This document shows, one piece after another, positions 18,167-27,634 of a stretch of DNA of 32,080 nt (position 1 is its first letter; the number at the start of each line of letters is the position of its first letter). Below the pieces are notes generated by a model. The model saw only the letters and a program-made list of their open reading frames with translations, was not told where the DNA came from and did not search any database. The DNA is from Oscillospiraceae bacterium (lineage in GTDB: Bacteria; Bacillota; Clostridia; Oscillospirales; CAG-272). The stretch spans positions 67,357-99,436 of the forward strand of contig SVSV01000001.1 of NCBI GenBank assembly GCA_015064125.1, given 5' to 3'. The position numbers and the translations under genes were made by a program.

Positions 18167-20332
18167 TTATTTTTCAAGATAAACCGTCGCGCCCATAAGC
18201 TGATCGCTGTTGGGGCCAACAAAGACCTCAAATTCGCCACGCTCCGAGGCAAAGGTGCCATCAAGCGTATGGAAGCGCAGGTCCTCCTCCGTGAGGGTGA
18301 AGATCACCGCAGCGCTCTCACCGGGGGCAAGCTCCAGCTTGACAAAATCCTTCAGCTCAAGCAGGGGGCGTGCCACGCTGGCGAATTTATCGTGAATATA
18401 GAGCTGTACGGTCTCCTTGCCTTGATACTGACCCTCATTTTTCACGGTGACCGCGATCTCAAGCGGTGTATCGGGCGTGATCTTATCGTCACTCACCGTA
18501 AAATTGTCATAGGTATACGTATTGTAGGAAAGACCGTGGCCAAAGGGATACAGGGGCAATACAGGCGCATCAAGATAACGTGAGCGATAAGGTCTTTTGC
18601 TCACGACCTTGGGGTCCTCTACGGGTCGACCGGTATTCATACGGCTGTAATAAATGGGGCACTGACCCTCGGCATAGGGGAAGCTCATAGACAGCTTACC
18701 CGAGGGATTGGCATCACCAAACAGCAGCCGTGCCACCGCATTACCGCCCTCAGTGCCGGGCTGCCACACGTAAAGCATAGCGGGCGCGATCTCTGCAAGA
18801 TCGGTGAGCACCAGGGGTCTGCCGCCAAAAATAACGGCGGCCGTATTTTTATTATGCTTCAAAACAGCACGCGCCAGGGTCATTTGTGCCGGCGAGAGGG
18901 TCAGCGTCGCGCGGCTGTTGCCCTCGCCCGAATGTTCCTGATATTCACCAAGGCACAGCACCACGGCATCGGCCTCCGAGGCAAGCTCGATCGCCTCATC
19001 AAGCTCGGGCACCTCGGTTTCGCCAATTTCCCAGCTGCACCCCTTAACGCTCGCGACCTCGGCATCGGGCAGTAGCGCACGCACGCCTGCGAGAACCGTT
19101 ACGCAGTCCTCGTCACGGCCGGCGCAGGCCCAGAAGCCCTTGATCCCCTTCTCTTTGGCAAACGGGCCGATCACGGCGATCTTTTTCGCATTTTTACTAA
19201 AGGGCAGCACGTTCTCGTTTTTCAAAAGCACCGAGGCCTCCTCAGCGGCACGGCGGGCAAGGGCCCTGTGTGCAGGGCAAAGGTGTAGCTCGGCCTCCTC
19301 CTGCTCGTTGGCCACACGGTACGGATTCTCAAAGAGCCCAAGACGATCCTTAAGCTCGAGCACACGCAGCACCGCACGGTCGATCTGTTCCATCGTCAGC
19401 CTGCCCTCAGCAAGCAGCTCCTCGCCATGCAGATAGGCCGTCGCCGACATCATTTCAATGTCGCACCCTGCGCCAATAGCAAGCTCTGCTGCGTGCTTAT
19501 CGTCCTCCGCGACACCGTGCTTGACCATTTCGCGGTACGCATTATAGTCGCTGATGACGATACCGTCAAACGCCCACTCGCGACGCAAAATTTTATCAAG
19601 CAGCAAACGGTTGCACGTCGAAGGCACACCGCCCACGGTGTTAAACGAGGGCATGATCATCTCGACCCCCGCATCAATGCAGGCACGGTAACCGGGCAGA
19701 TAGCTCTCGCGCAGGGTATGCTCGGAGAGCTCCACCGCATTATAATCGCGTCCTGCCTCAGGCGCGCCGTATGCGGCAAAATGCTTCACGCACGCGGCAA
19801 TATCGTATTTTCCTTGCAGCTTATCACCCTGGTAGCCGCGCACGAAGGCGGCACCAAGACGACCGTTCAAAAAGGGATCCTCGCCCGTTGATTCCATTAC
19901 ACGCCCCCAGCGTGCATCGCGCACCAGGTCAAGCATGGGAGAAAAGGTCACGTGCACGCCGCTGACCGCGGCCTCCTTGCCTGCCATACGGGCGCATTCC
20001 TCAACCAATTCCTCATCAAAGGTACAGCCCATACCAAGGGGAATGGGATAAATGGTGCGGTAGCCGTGGATCACGTCCTGCATAAACAGGAGCGGGATCC
20101 CGTGAGGCTGCGCCGCCATCGCGATATCCTGGATCTTCTTCATATCCTTAGCGCCGATAAAGTTGAGCGTAGAGCCACAGTAAAGCGCATCACTCTCCTC
20201 GATCCCAAGAAGGGAAACAGGGCCGGTAATATCGGCGGTGTTGTCGGGCTTGAAAAAAACGGCGTTGACCTGCGTCAGCTGACCAAGCTTTTCCTGTAAA
20301 GTCATTTGAGATAGCAGCTTTTGAATATCCAT
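18167..20332 (-). CDS. Glycoside hydrolase family 3 beta-glucosidase
   Basis: MTLQEKLGQLTQ, TFSPMLDLVRDARWGRVMESTGEDP, CVKHFAAYG, GIVISDYNA, fibronectin-III-like C-terminus. Confidence 0.93.
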   Translation of the reverse strand: MDIQKLLSQMTLQEKLGQLTQVNAVFFKPDNTADITGPVSLLGIEESDALYCGSTLNFIGAKDMKKIQDIAMAAQPHGIPLLFMQDVIHGYRTIYPIPLGMGCTFDEELVEECARMAGKEAAVSGVHVTFSPMLDLVRDARWGRVMESTGEDPFLNGRLGAAFVRGYQGDKLQGKYDIAACVKHFAAYGAPEAGRDYNAVELSEHTLRESYLPGYRACIDAGVEMIMPSFNTVGGVPSTCNRLLLDKILRREWAFDGIVISDYNAYREMVKHGVAEDDKHAAELAIGAGCDIEMMSATAYLHGEELLAEGRLTMEQIDRAVLRVLELKDRLGLFENPYRVANEQEEAELHLCPAHRALARRAAEEASVLLKNENVLPFSKNAKKIAVIGPFAKEKGIKGFWACAGRDEDCVTVLAGVRALLPDAEVASVKGCSWEIGETEVPELDEAIELASEADAVVLCLGEYQEHSGEGNSRATLTLSPAQMTLARAVLKHNKNTAAVIFGGRPLVLTDLAEIAPAMLYVWQPGTEGGNAVARLLFGDANPSGKLSMSFPYAEGQCPIYYSRMNTGRPVEDPKVVSKRPYRSRYLDAPVLPLYPFGHGLSYNTYTYDNFTVSDDKITPDTPLEIAVTVKNEGQYQGKETVQLYIHDKFASVARPLLELKDFVKLELAPGESAAVIFTLTEEDLRFHTLDGTFASERGEFEVFVGPNSDQLMGATVYLEK

Positions 20333-20372
20333 CACTTACTCCTCATTTTATACTATTTTATACAGCATACTC

Positions 20373-22283
20373 TTATTTTTTTCGCAAAATGCGTGAGCTG
20401 TTGAGAAGCACGGCAAAGGCACCGAAATTATGTAATACCGTGCCCGCCAAGGCACTGATAACGCCAAAGGCGGAAAGCGTCATCATCACTGCTGTAATAC
20501 CGATAGACAGCACCAGATTCTGATAAATGACGCGTCTGGTCTCGCACGCAAGCGACACCACAAACGGTATGTTCATAAGATTGTTGTTCATCAGTGCAAT
20601 ATCCGCCGAATCAATGGCAAGATCGGCACCCATAGCACCCATCGCGATGCCGACGTCGGCCTCGCGCAAAATAAGCGCATCATTGATGCCGTCGCCCACG
20701 GCAAGCACGTTGTGTGCCTCACGGGATACTGCCTGTAAATGTGCCAGCTTATCCTCGGGCAAGAGTCTTGCGTACACCTCATCAATTCCCACGCTCTCAC
20801 CGATCGCACGTGCCGGCTCCTCACGGTCACCCGTCAGCATCACGGTGCGCTCGGCACCGAGCGCACGCAGCTGCGACACACACGCGGCAGCATTTTCGCG
20901 CACCGTATCGTTAAAGCAAAGAGCACCGAGCAGCACGCCGTCCCTTGACACGTAGCTAACGCTTCCTGCCGCGCTTTCGGGAAAATTCTCAGGGATCGCA
21001 ATGCCAAGCCCGCAAAGCCACTCACGGCGGCCAAAGCGAAGCACCGTTTTCCCGTCATCAGCCGTGCCCTCCACGCCACCGCCCGAGATCTCACGGATCG
21101 AGGACATCGGGACATATTCAAGATCCGCAGCCGCAGCGCTGACTGCGCGCGAAACGGGGTGATTGGAGCCGACCGCCAAAGCGGCGGCACTTAACAGCAG
21201 GGCGTGTTCGCTTACTTCACCAAAGGGCAAGACCTCGTCAAGGGACAGCTCACCGCAGGTCACCGTACCGGTCTTATCAAACACCACGGCATCGATCTCT
21301 GTCAGCTCCTCAATAAATTTTGAGTTTTTGATCAGGATCCCGCGCTTGGTCGAGACCGAAAGCGCCGCGATCATCGGCGCCGAGCTTACCAGCATCTGCC
21401 CACAGGGGCAGGACACCACGAGAATGGCAATGGCCTTGGCGATATCGGCACTGATCAAAGCGACCGCACCCGCCACCGCCAGCACGAAGGGAATGTAATA
21501 GCCAAGAAAACGGTCGGTCAGACGAGATTCAGGCACAGAAATGCCCTCCGATTCCTCAAGGACCTTCAGGATCTTGGAAAACGAGGTGTCCACGTGCTCA
21601 CGTGCCACGCGCACCACGATGCGTCCCGTGAGGTTCACAGTCCCCGCGTATACGGTATCACCAACGGCGGCTCTTGCAGGCTGCGGCTCACCCGTCAGGG
21701 ACTTCTGGTCAATATCGGTCTCACCCGACAGCACCACACCGTCGATCGGAATACCCGCACCGGGCCTGATCACAATCTCCTGCCCCACGTGCAGCTCCTT
21801 TACATCCACCTCACGCTCGATACCGTTTTCAAGCAGGATCGCCGTGGCCTGCTGCATTTTTTTCAGACCCTCAATGACGTCGCGCCCACCCATGATGCTG
21901 CGCTCCTCCAAAAGATGCACCACGTTCAGGATCAACGGGATCAGCAACGCAAGGATCAGCTCACGGTTAAACACACACGCAATGACCGCAATGCCCACAA
22001 GGATTTCCATGGCATTGGTAAGATTTTTCGTAAAAATGCCCCTCAGGCCTGCCACTAACACGGGCACACCCTCAATGAGAACACCGATAAAATACAGGAG
22101 CTGGGGAACAATGGCATGCTGCCCCTTCAGAATATAGGTGTAAAAAAGTCCGCAGGCAAGGCACGTCAGGGTGATCACGCCGCAAATAATATCACGCGTC
22201 AGCTTTTTACGGCCAAGGGCCGTAAGATTATCGCGCGAAAGCGCCTCGAGGCTGTTGCGGCCCATATTATCAATATTTTCCAT
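20373..22283 (-). CDS. P1B-type (heavy-metal-type) P-type ATPase without an N-terminal HMA domain
   Basis: SLTGEPQP, SCPCGQMLVSSAP, VFDKTGTVT, SNHPVSRA, MLTGD, GDGINDA; no GMTCxxC motif at the N-terminus. Confidence 0.92.
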   Translation of the reverse strand: MENIDNMGRNSLEALSRDNLTALGRKKLTRDIICGVITLTCLACGLFYTYILKGQHAIVPQLLYFIGVLIEGVPVLVAGLRGIFTKNLTNAMEILVGIAVIACVFNRELILALLIPLILNVVHLLEERSIMGGRDVIEGLKKMQQATAILLENGIEREVDVKELHVGQEIVIRPGAGIPIDGVVLSGETDIDQKSLTGEPQPARAAVGDTVYAGTVNLTGRIVVRVAREHVDTSFSKILKVLEESEGISVPESRLTDRFLGYYIPFVLAVAGAVALISADIAKAIAILVVSCPCGQMLVSSAPMIAALSVSTKRGILIKNSKFIEELTEIDAVVFDKTGTVTCGELSLDEVLPFGEVSEHALLLSAAALAVGSNHPVSRAVSAAAADLEYVPMSSIREISGGGVEGTADDGKTVLRFGRREWLCGLGIAIPENFPESAAGSVSYVSRDGVLLGALCFNDTVRENAAACVSQLRALGAERTVMLTGDREEPARAIGESVGIDEVYARLLPEDKLAHLQAVSREAHNVLAVGDGINDALILREADVGIAMGAMGADLAIDSADIALMNNNLMNIPFVVSLACETRRVIYQNLVLSIGITAVMMTLSAFGVISALAGTVLHNFGAFAVLLNSSRILRKK

Positions 22284-22297
22284 AAAGGCCTCCCCCG

Positions 22298-23242
22298 TTA
22301 AGGACTGATGACGATCTTATTGTCACCGTTTTGTACTACGTACACCTTTTTCAAGCGCTCCATAAAGCTGATCGCACGTGCGGAATAGATCCTCGTCGTT
22401 ACCACGTCGGGATTGGTCTCGTATTCCTCCTTCACGCCCCAGAACTCGGCCATATCAGAGTTAGCGGCTGCCACCTTCAGGGCTTTGTCTGAATTGGCGG
22501 CGGCGATCAGCGAGATGGCGCTCGACTGCGCGGCGGGAATCAGATTTTGTCTGTACTGCCTTGCGCGCTCCACGATAGTGGTGGCCTGAACGGTAGCAGA
22601 GTTTACGGTTTCGTAAACCGCACGCACCTCCTCGGGCATCGCCACATTGGTCAGCTCCACGGCCGTGAGGGTGATACCCGCGCCGATCGTTTGCAGCTTG
22701 CTGTCGGCACGGGTAAGCACCGCCGTGCCGTAAGCATCCTTACCGTCGGTAAGAAGCTTATCCACGTCAAACGAGGCCGCCTCGGAGAGCATCGCGCCGC
22801 TGACGGCACAATTGATCATAGAGGTGATGTCCTGCACGTACAAAGCATAGGCAACGGGGTCTGAGATCACGTATTTGACCGAGGCCGATACCACGGCCAC
22901 GTTTTGATCCCCCGTGATCACGTATCCGCCGCCCGAGGTGGGCACGGCACCGTCAGGATCGGTATAGTGTGTGGTAACGCTCTGCTCCATCACGCTGCCC
23001 GTCGGCACCACCACGACCTCGTCGATAATGTAAGGAAAGGCAAACATAAGCCCCGGCTCATGCACCTGCTCCTCATAGCTATCTCCCACCAAGCGTCCAA
23101 AGCGCAGCACCACGGCGACGTTGCCGCTTTCCACCACGCGCAGACCCGAGAAGAAGATGCCGACGACCACAAGTCCCACCAAAAGCAGAAAGTATTTGGT
23201 AACCGTTTCAAGAACGTCAGCAAACAAGGTTTTTTGTTTCAT
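22298..23242 (-). CDS. SPFH/band-7 protein, HflK-like
   Basis: One TM, ESGNVAVVLRFGRLV, PDGAVPTSGGGYVITGDQNVAVVSASVKYVISDPVAY, MPEEVRAVYETVNSATVQATTIVERARQYRQNLIPAAQ. Confidence 0.85.
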   Translation of the reverse strand: MKQKTLFADVLETVTKYFLLLVGLVVVGIFFSGLRVVESGNVAVVLRFGRLVGDSYEEQVHEPGLMFAFPYIIDEVVVVPTGSVMEQSVTTHYTDPDGAVPTSGGGYVITGDQNVAVVSASVKYVISDPVAYALYVQDITSMINCAVSGAMLSEAASFDVDKLLTDGKDAYGTAVLTRADSKLQTIGAGITLTAVELTNVAMPEEVRAVYETVNSATVQATTIVERARQYRQNLIPAAQSSAISLIAAANSDKALKVAAANSDMAEFWGVKEEYETNPDVVTTRIYSARAISFMERLKKVYVVQNGDNKIVISP

Positions 23243-23252
23243 GGCATTCTCC

Positions 23253-24365
23253 TTATGGCATCGTGACGCCGTTTTGCGTGGCAGCGTCCTCAATCAGGGC
23301 AGCCACAGCGTTGATCAGCGCCTCACGGTCGGTCTCATCAAGCTTGGTAAGGATATACGTGAGGTCGTTGATGACCGTCTTATCCCCCTCATATTCCATG
23401 TATTTGGAATACTCGGTAAGAATGTTAAAGGGATATTCGTTAGCCTTAACCACCAGGATCGTCGAGCTGTTGACCGACGACACCACGGTGTCAAGATTTT
23501 TCAGGAACTTATAAAGCTCAATATTGGCAGCCTGCGCATCGGCATAGATCTTGGCCACAGCCGTTTCGGTCTCCGCCTTGATCTTAGCAGCCTCCGTCGT
23601 ACCCTGCCCCACGATCTCAGCGGCCTCGGTATCCGCATCAGTGGTGATCTTATTTGCCTCCTTTTCGGCATTGGCAAGAATTATGTCGATATCCTTTTCA
23701 CGGTCTGCACGCATCTGCTCAAATACAGCCTCAAGGTTGTTGTCGGGCAGGGACAGGCGCAAAATGCTCACGTCAACGATCTCGATACCGTAATTGGTCA
23801 GGCAGTTTTCGCGCACACGGGTAAAGATCTCGTTTTGAATTTCATCGATCTTGATCTTTTCCTTTTCCAGCGACACAAGGGAGGTCAGCTCATATCCGCC
23901 GAGCGTTGAGTTGGTGGCACTGGAGATCTGTGCCTTGATATACGAATCGGTGGCACCCTGTGCACCCACACTGTTATGATAGAGCACGGGGTCAGCGATC
24001 TGCCACACCACGTAGGACTGCAAAATGATATTGCGCTTATCCTTGGTCGTGGTCTCAAGCTTGTTGGATTCCAGTGTTACCAGACGGTTGTCATAGGAAA
24101 CAACGCTTTCAAAGGGCCAGGGCAGCTTGAAATAAAGCCCTGCCTCGGTGGTCTCCTCACGCACAGCGCCAAATCGCAGCACCACAGCGCAGCTGCCCTC
24201 TCGCACCTGATAGGTAAAGCCGAACCAAAAAAGCACCAGCAGCACCACAGCGGCCGTCAGATATTTGGCAATGCGGCCAAACCACACGCCCTTTTCCTTT
24301 GCCTTAGCGGGCGTCTTTGCCGCCTCAAGCGACTTATTTTCTCTATCTTTTATGTTCTTACTCAT
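23253..24365 (-). CDS. SPFH/band-7 protein, HflC-like
   Basis: One TM, REGSCAVVLRFGAVREETTEAGLYFKLPWPFESVVSYDNRL, VFEQMRADREKDIDIILANAEKEANKI. Confidence 0.88.
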   Translation of the reverse strand: MSKNIKDRENKSLEAAKTPAKAKEKGVWFGRIAKYLTAAVVLLVLFWFGFTYQVREGSCAVVLRFGAVREETTEAGLYFKLPWPFESVVSYDNRLVTLESNKLETTTKDKRNIILQSYVVWQIADPVLYHNSVGAQGATDSYIKAQISSATNSTLGGYELTSLVSLEKEKIKIDEIQNEIFTRVRENCLTNYGIEIVDVSILRLSLPDNNLEAVFEQMRADREKDIDIILANAEKEANKITTDADTEAAEIVGQGTTEAAKIKAETETAVAKIYADAQAANIELYKFLKNLDTVVSSVNSSTILVVKANEYPFNILTEYSKYMEYEGDKTVINDLTYILTKLDETDREALINAVAALIEDAATQNGVTMP

Positions 24366-24375
24366 TGTATTCACC

Positions 24376-26178
24376 TCAATCATACTGATTCGTCGAAGAA
24401 CCAATGTTGCCAATATAAATATTTTCCTCGTTGATGCCGTCACCGACGATCACCAGCTTGGCGCCCGAATAGGCCTCGGTGATCGCCTGCATATACTTGT
24501 AGTAACGGTACTCCTCGGAGTAGGCGTTATCCGCTTCCACGCTGGCCATGAACTCCGCCACTGAGGCCCTCGCCCCTGCCATGCTCTCATGCTTGGTGAT
24601 GTTGGCCACCGCTAACGTGCTGTCGTAGTCAATCCACGCCCAAGCCAAGCGTTCGCCTGCATAAGCCTCGGCATCAAGGATCATCTGGCCTGCCTCGATC
24701 TCAGCACTGATCATCGCCTGGTAGGCATCAGCGATCTCCACAGGCGGATGGATGCTTTCCAGCACCACGTTCACCACCTCAAGACCGGTCTGATACTTCG
24801 TCAGCACCTCGGTCAGTGCCGCTGCAAAATCCGAGGCAAATGCCACACGGTCAGTTGCAAGCATGGCATCAAGGTCACTTGTGATGGTGCGTGCCGTAAT
24901 GATCTCATAAGAGGCTGCACTCATCAGCAGCTCGGGTGAGCTGCAATTCGTCAGATATGCGCGCAGGTCCTTGATGCGGTACATCACGCGCAGATTGACC
25001 GACACCAATTCATTGCCTCCGCCCAAAAGCAGGCGGTATTCCTCGCCGCCGTGCGCCTCGGTCCAGATATTATCGGCATCACCCTCGGCAATGTAGCCCA
25101 CCGTCATTTTATTGACAGTGCCCGTGTCATACACCTCCACGGTATCAAAGGGCCACGGGAGCGTCAGATGCAGGCCCGGGCCAAGCGTCTCCTCACGAAG
25201 CTCACCAAAGCGATAATGGGCACCCTCCTGGTGTGATTCTACCATCACAACGCCCGTCACGCCCCACAAAAGAAGCACCGACATCAGCACTGCATACGGG
25301 ATGGCCTTTTTGATCATCTGTATGCTCCACAGCGAGCGCATGCTGATGCCCGTATTTTTCTCAAGATAGGTAACGATGCCAAGATCGCCGCCCTCCACAC
25401 CGGGGGCAGGGGCTGAAACCTCAGGGGCTACCTCAAGCTCGCGGCGCACCAGCACCACGAACAGGGAAATAAAGGTAAACGCAGTCTGATAGGCAAACAG
25501 GATGCCGAAAAGAACCGTCAGCCATTTTGTAAAATCATAAATGCCAAGCAGCGCAAGCATTACTGTCACGGCTGACAGCAACACGCCAAGACGTGCCAGG
25601 GCAAAGGCGCTTTGCATATTACGCAGCAGCGCCGCGCCGTATCGTTGCTCAACGGCAGGCTCATTCTCTGCACACTCGGGCATACGGTGCTTGCACCATT
25701 TACCAAATACGATAAAAAGCACAAACAGCGCCGCCAGCAGCACTGCAATGAAATAATTGAGTCTGCCCGCATAAGTGATATTTTTCAGCGTCAGCCAGAA
25801 AAATACGTTTATCGCGACCGTCAGCAGCACGATGCCACCCGCGAGCAGGCTCGCACGGCGATGGCAAACGGCACGGGCAAAACGCAGCACCTGCTTTTTA
25901 AAAAAGGCTGCCACACGCGCGCGGCGTGTGAGAAGCTCGGATATCTTTTCCGAGGAAGCCGCCGAGGCCTCCTTCTGCCCTTCACGCGGCAGGGGCACCA
26001 ACAGCAGCAGGTTGATCGCCGCAGGCAATGCAAGGATCAGAGCAAGCAGGAGCAAGGGCACATAATTGGTCCGATAGCGTAAAAACACCATCAGCGCAGC
26101 TGCCGCCAGCAAGCAAAAAAGCGATGCCAGCGTAACGAACCTTGCCCCCGACATGCGCGAGCGGGGTTTTGGATTCAT
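24376..26178 (-). CDS. Polytopic SPFH/band-7 (HflK-like) protein with a large N-terminal membrane region
   Basis: Several hydrophobic segments in the first ~310 aa, then ESHQEGAHYRFGELREETLGPGLHLTLPWPFDTVEVYD and an SPFH-like domain. Confidence 0.82.
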   Translation of the reverse strand: MNPKPRSRMSGARFVTLASLFCLLAAAALMVFLRYRTNYVPLLLLALILALPAAINLLLLVPLPREGQKEASAASSEKISELLTRRARVAAFFKKQVLRFARAVCHRRASLLAGGIVLLTVAINVFFWLTLKNITYAGRLNYFIAVLLAALFVLFIVFGKWCKHRMPECAENEPAVEQRYGAALLRNMQSAFALARLGVLLSAVTVMLALLGIYDFTKWLTVLFGILFAYQTAFTFISLFVVLVRRELEVAPEVSAPAPGVEGGDLGIVTYLEKNTGISMRSLWSIQMIKKAIPYAVLMSVLLLWGVTGVVMVESHQEGAHYRFGELREETLGPGLHLTLPWPFDTVEVYDTGTVNKMTVGYIAEGDADNIWTEAHGGEEYRLLLGGGNELVSVNLRVMYRIKDLRAYLTNCSSPELLMSAASYEIITARTITSDLDAMLATDRVAFASDFAAALTEVLTKYQTGLEVVNVVLESIHPPVEIADAYQAMISAEIEAGQMILDAEAYAGERLAWAWIDYDSTLAVANITKHESMAGARASVAEFMASVEADNAYSEEYRYYKYMQAITEAYSGAKLVIVGDGINEENIYIGNIGSSTNQYD

Positions 26179-26267
26179 ACGTATACCTCCATACACAAGC
26201 GTTTGTGTCAAATCAGCAAAGACGAAATGAAAAAAGGGATCGTTTGACGTTTTGAATATTTAGTTTT

Positions 26268-26296
26268 ATTATAATATTCACAGAAGATTTTGTCAA
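26268..26296 (-). promoter_or_regulatory. Consensus promoter for the SPFH/P1B-ATPase operon
   Basis: Minus strand TTGACA - 17 nt - TATAAT. Confidence 0.85.
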
Positions 26297-26332
26297 GATT
26301 GCCGCAGTAAGTTGGCCCTGCCTTTATTTAAC

Positions 26333-26374
26333 AAAAAACGCCGTATGGTTTTGTGCAACAAAACCATACGGCAA
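26333..26374 (-). terminator. Terminator downstream of the PfkB-family kinase
   Basis: Minus strand GCCGTATGGTTTTG-TTGC-ACAAAACCATACGGC then GTTTTTTG. Confidence 0.85.
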
Positions 26375-26384
26375 TTTCCAGCTA

Positions 26385-27284
26385 TTATGAAAATTCTCTC
26401 ATCAGACGGCCGATCTCCTCGCCCGTAGCAAGCCCGCTGCCCGTCGCGGTGGCGCTGCCTGCGGCGATGGCAAGGCGCAAGGCGTGTGCATACCCCTTGG
26501 GAACACCGCACAAAAATCCCGCAACCATTGAATCCCCCGCACCCACAGTGTTCACGGGAGCACCGCCCACCGCACGCTCGCGATGAAACCGCCCGTGCTC
26601 ATCAAGCAGCAATGCCCCCTCACCGCCCAGCGAGACCAACACGTTTTTGGCCCCCGCCTGCTGCAATTCGGCAGCCGCGGCAGCGATCTCGTCATCATTT
26701 GAAAGGGGCCTGCCTACCATATCCGAAAGCTCCTGCAGGTTGGGCTTGATCAAAAACGGATGATACGGCAGCGTTCTCAAAAGCAGCGCACGCTCAGCAT
26801 CCACCGCCACGCGCACACCGAGAGGGGCGACGCGGTGCAGCATCTCCTCATATACCCCATCGGGGAGCGAGGGCGGCACACTGCCCGCCAGCACCAGCGT
26901 ATCGGTCGCACGCAGCCCGTCAAGCTGCTTCATCAGCGCCGCCAACGCCGCAGGCGGCACGTCGGGGCCCGTAGCATTGATCTCACTCTCCTGCTCACCC
27001 TTGATCTTCACGTTGATACGCGTTTGCCCTTCGGGCAGGTGTATCATCTCCTGTCCGATATTGGCAGCGGCAAGCGCCTGCAGCAGTGCCTGCCCCGTAA
27101 AGCCGGCAACAAAGCCCAGCGCCACCGTCGGCTCACCGAGTGCGGTCAGCACCGCCGATACGTTGATGCCCTTACCGCCGAAAAAAAGCTCCTCACGACA
27201 CGAACGGTTGGTCTTACCAAGCGCAAAATGCGACAGGTACACCGTATAATCAAGCGCAGGATTTAGGGTAACCGTATAGATCAT
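26385..27284 (-). CDS. PfkB-family kinase, 1-phosphofructokinase-like
   Basis: MIYTVTLNPALDYTVYLSHF, GGKGINVSAVLTALG, NTVGAGDSMVAGFL. Confidence 0.9.
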   Translation of the reverse strand: MIYTVTLNPALDYTVYLSHFALGKTNRSCREELFFGGKGINVSAVLTALGEPTVALGFVAGFTGQALLQALAAANIGQEMIHLPEGQTRINVKIKGEQESEINATGPDVPPAALAALMKQLDGLRATDTLVLAGSVPPSLPDGVYEEMLHRVAPLGVRVAVDAERALLLRTLPYHPFLIKPNLQELSDMVGRPLSNDDEIAAAAAELQQAGAKNVLVSLGGEGALLLDEHGRFHRERAVGGAPVNTVGAGDSMVAGFLCGVPKGYAHALRLAIAAGSATATGSGLATGEEIGRLMREFS

Positions 27285-27307
27285 TTTAAGGACTCACCTC
27301 CCGTAAT

Positions 27308-27634
27308 TCAAAATACAAGCCGGAGCAGCAGCATATACGCTGCCGTACCGCCGAGAATACTCACAAGCGTGTTGCGCCAACGCACGTGCAGCAGCACGAC
27401 CGCGGCGCAGGCGATCAGCTGCGGCAGACCGTAGGGATACGAAAGCGGAGCAACGTCACGCAAGCAGTACACCACAAGCATACCCATTGCAGCGGGCGGC
27501 AATACACGCCCGAGATAAGAGATGAACGGGGGCACCGCGCGCTTTTTGCCGAAGATCCAGAAGGGCAAAAAGCGCAAAAGCACCGTTACAAGCGAAATGA
27601 CCGCGATCATCGCGATCACGTAAGGCTTATTCAT
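27308..27634 (-). CDS. azlD: AzlD-family branched-chain amino acid transport subunit
   Basis: Small polytopic protein downstream of and overlapping azlC; RFLPFWIFGKKRAVPPFISYLGRVLPPAAMGMLVVYCL. Confidence 0.85.
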   Translation of the reverse strand: MNKPYVIAMIAVISLVTVLLRFLPFWIFGKKRAVPPFISYLGRVLPPAAMGMLVVYCLRDVAPLSYPYGLPQLIACAAVVLLHVRWRNTLVSILGGTAAYMLLLRLVF

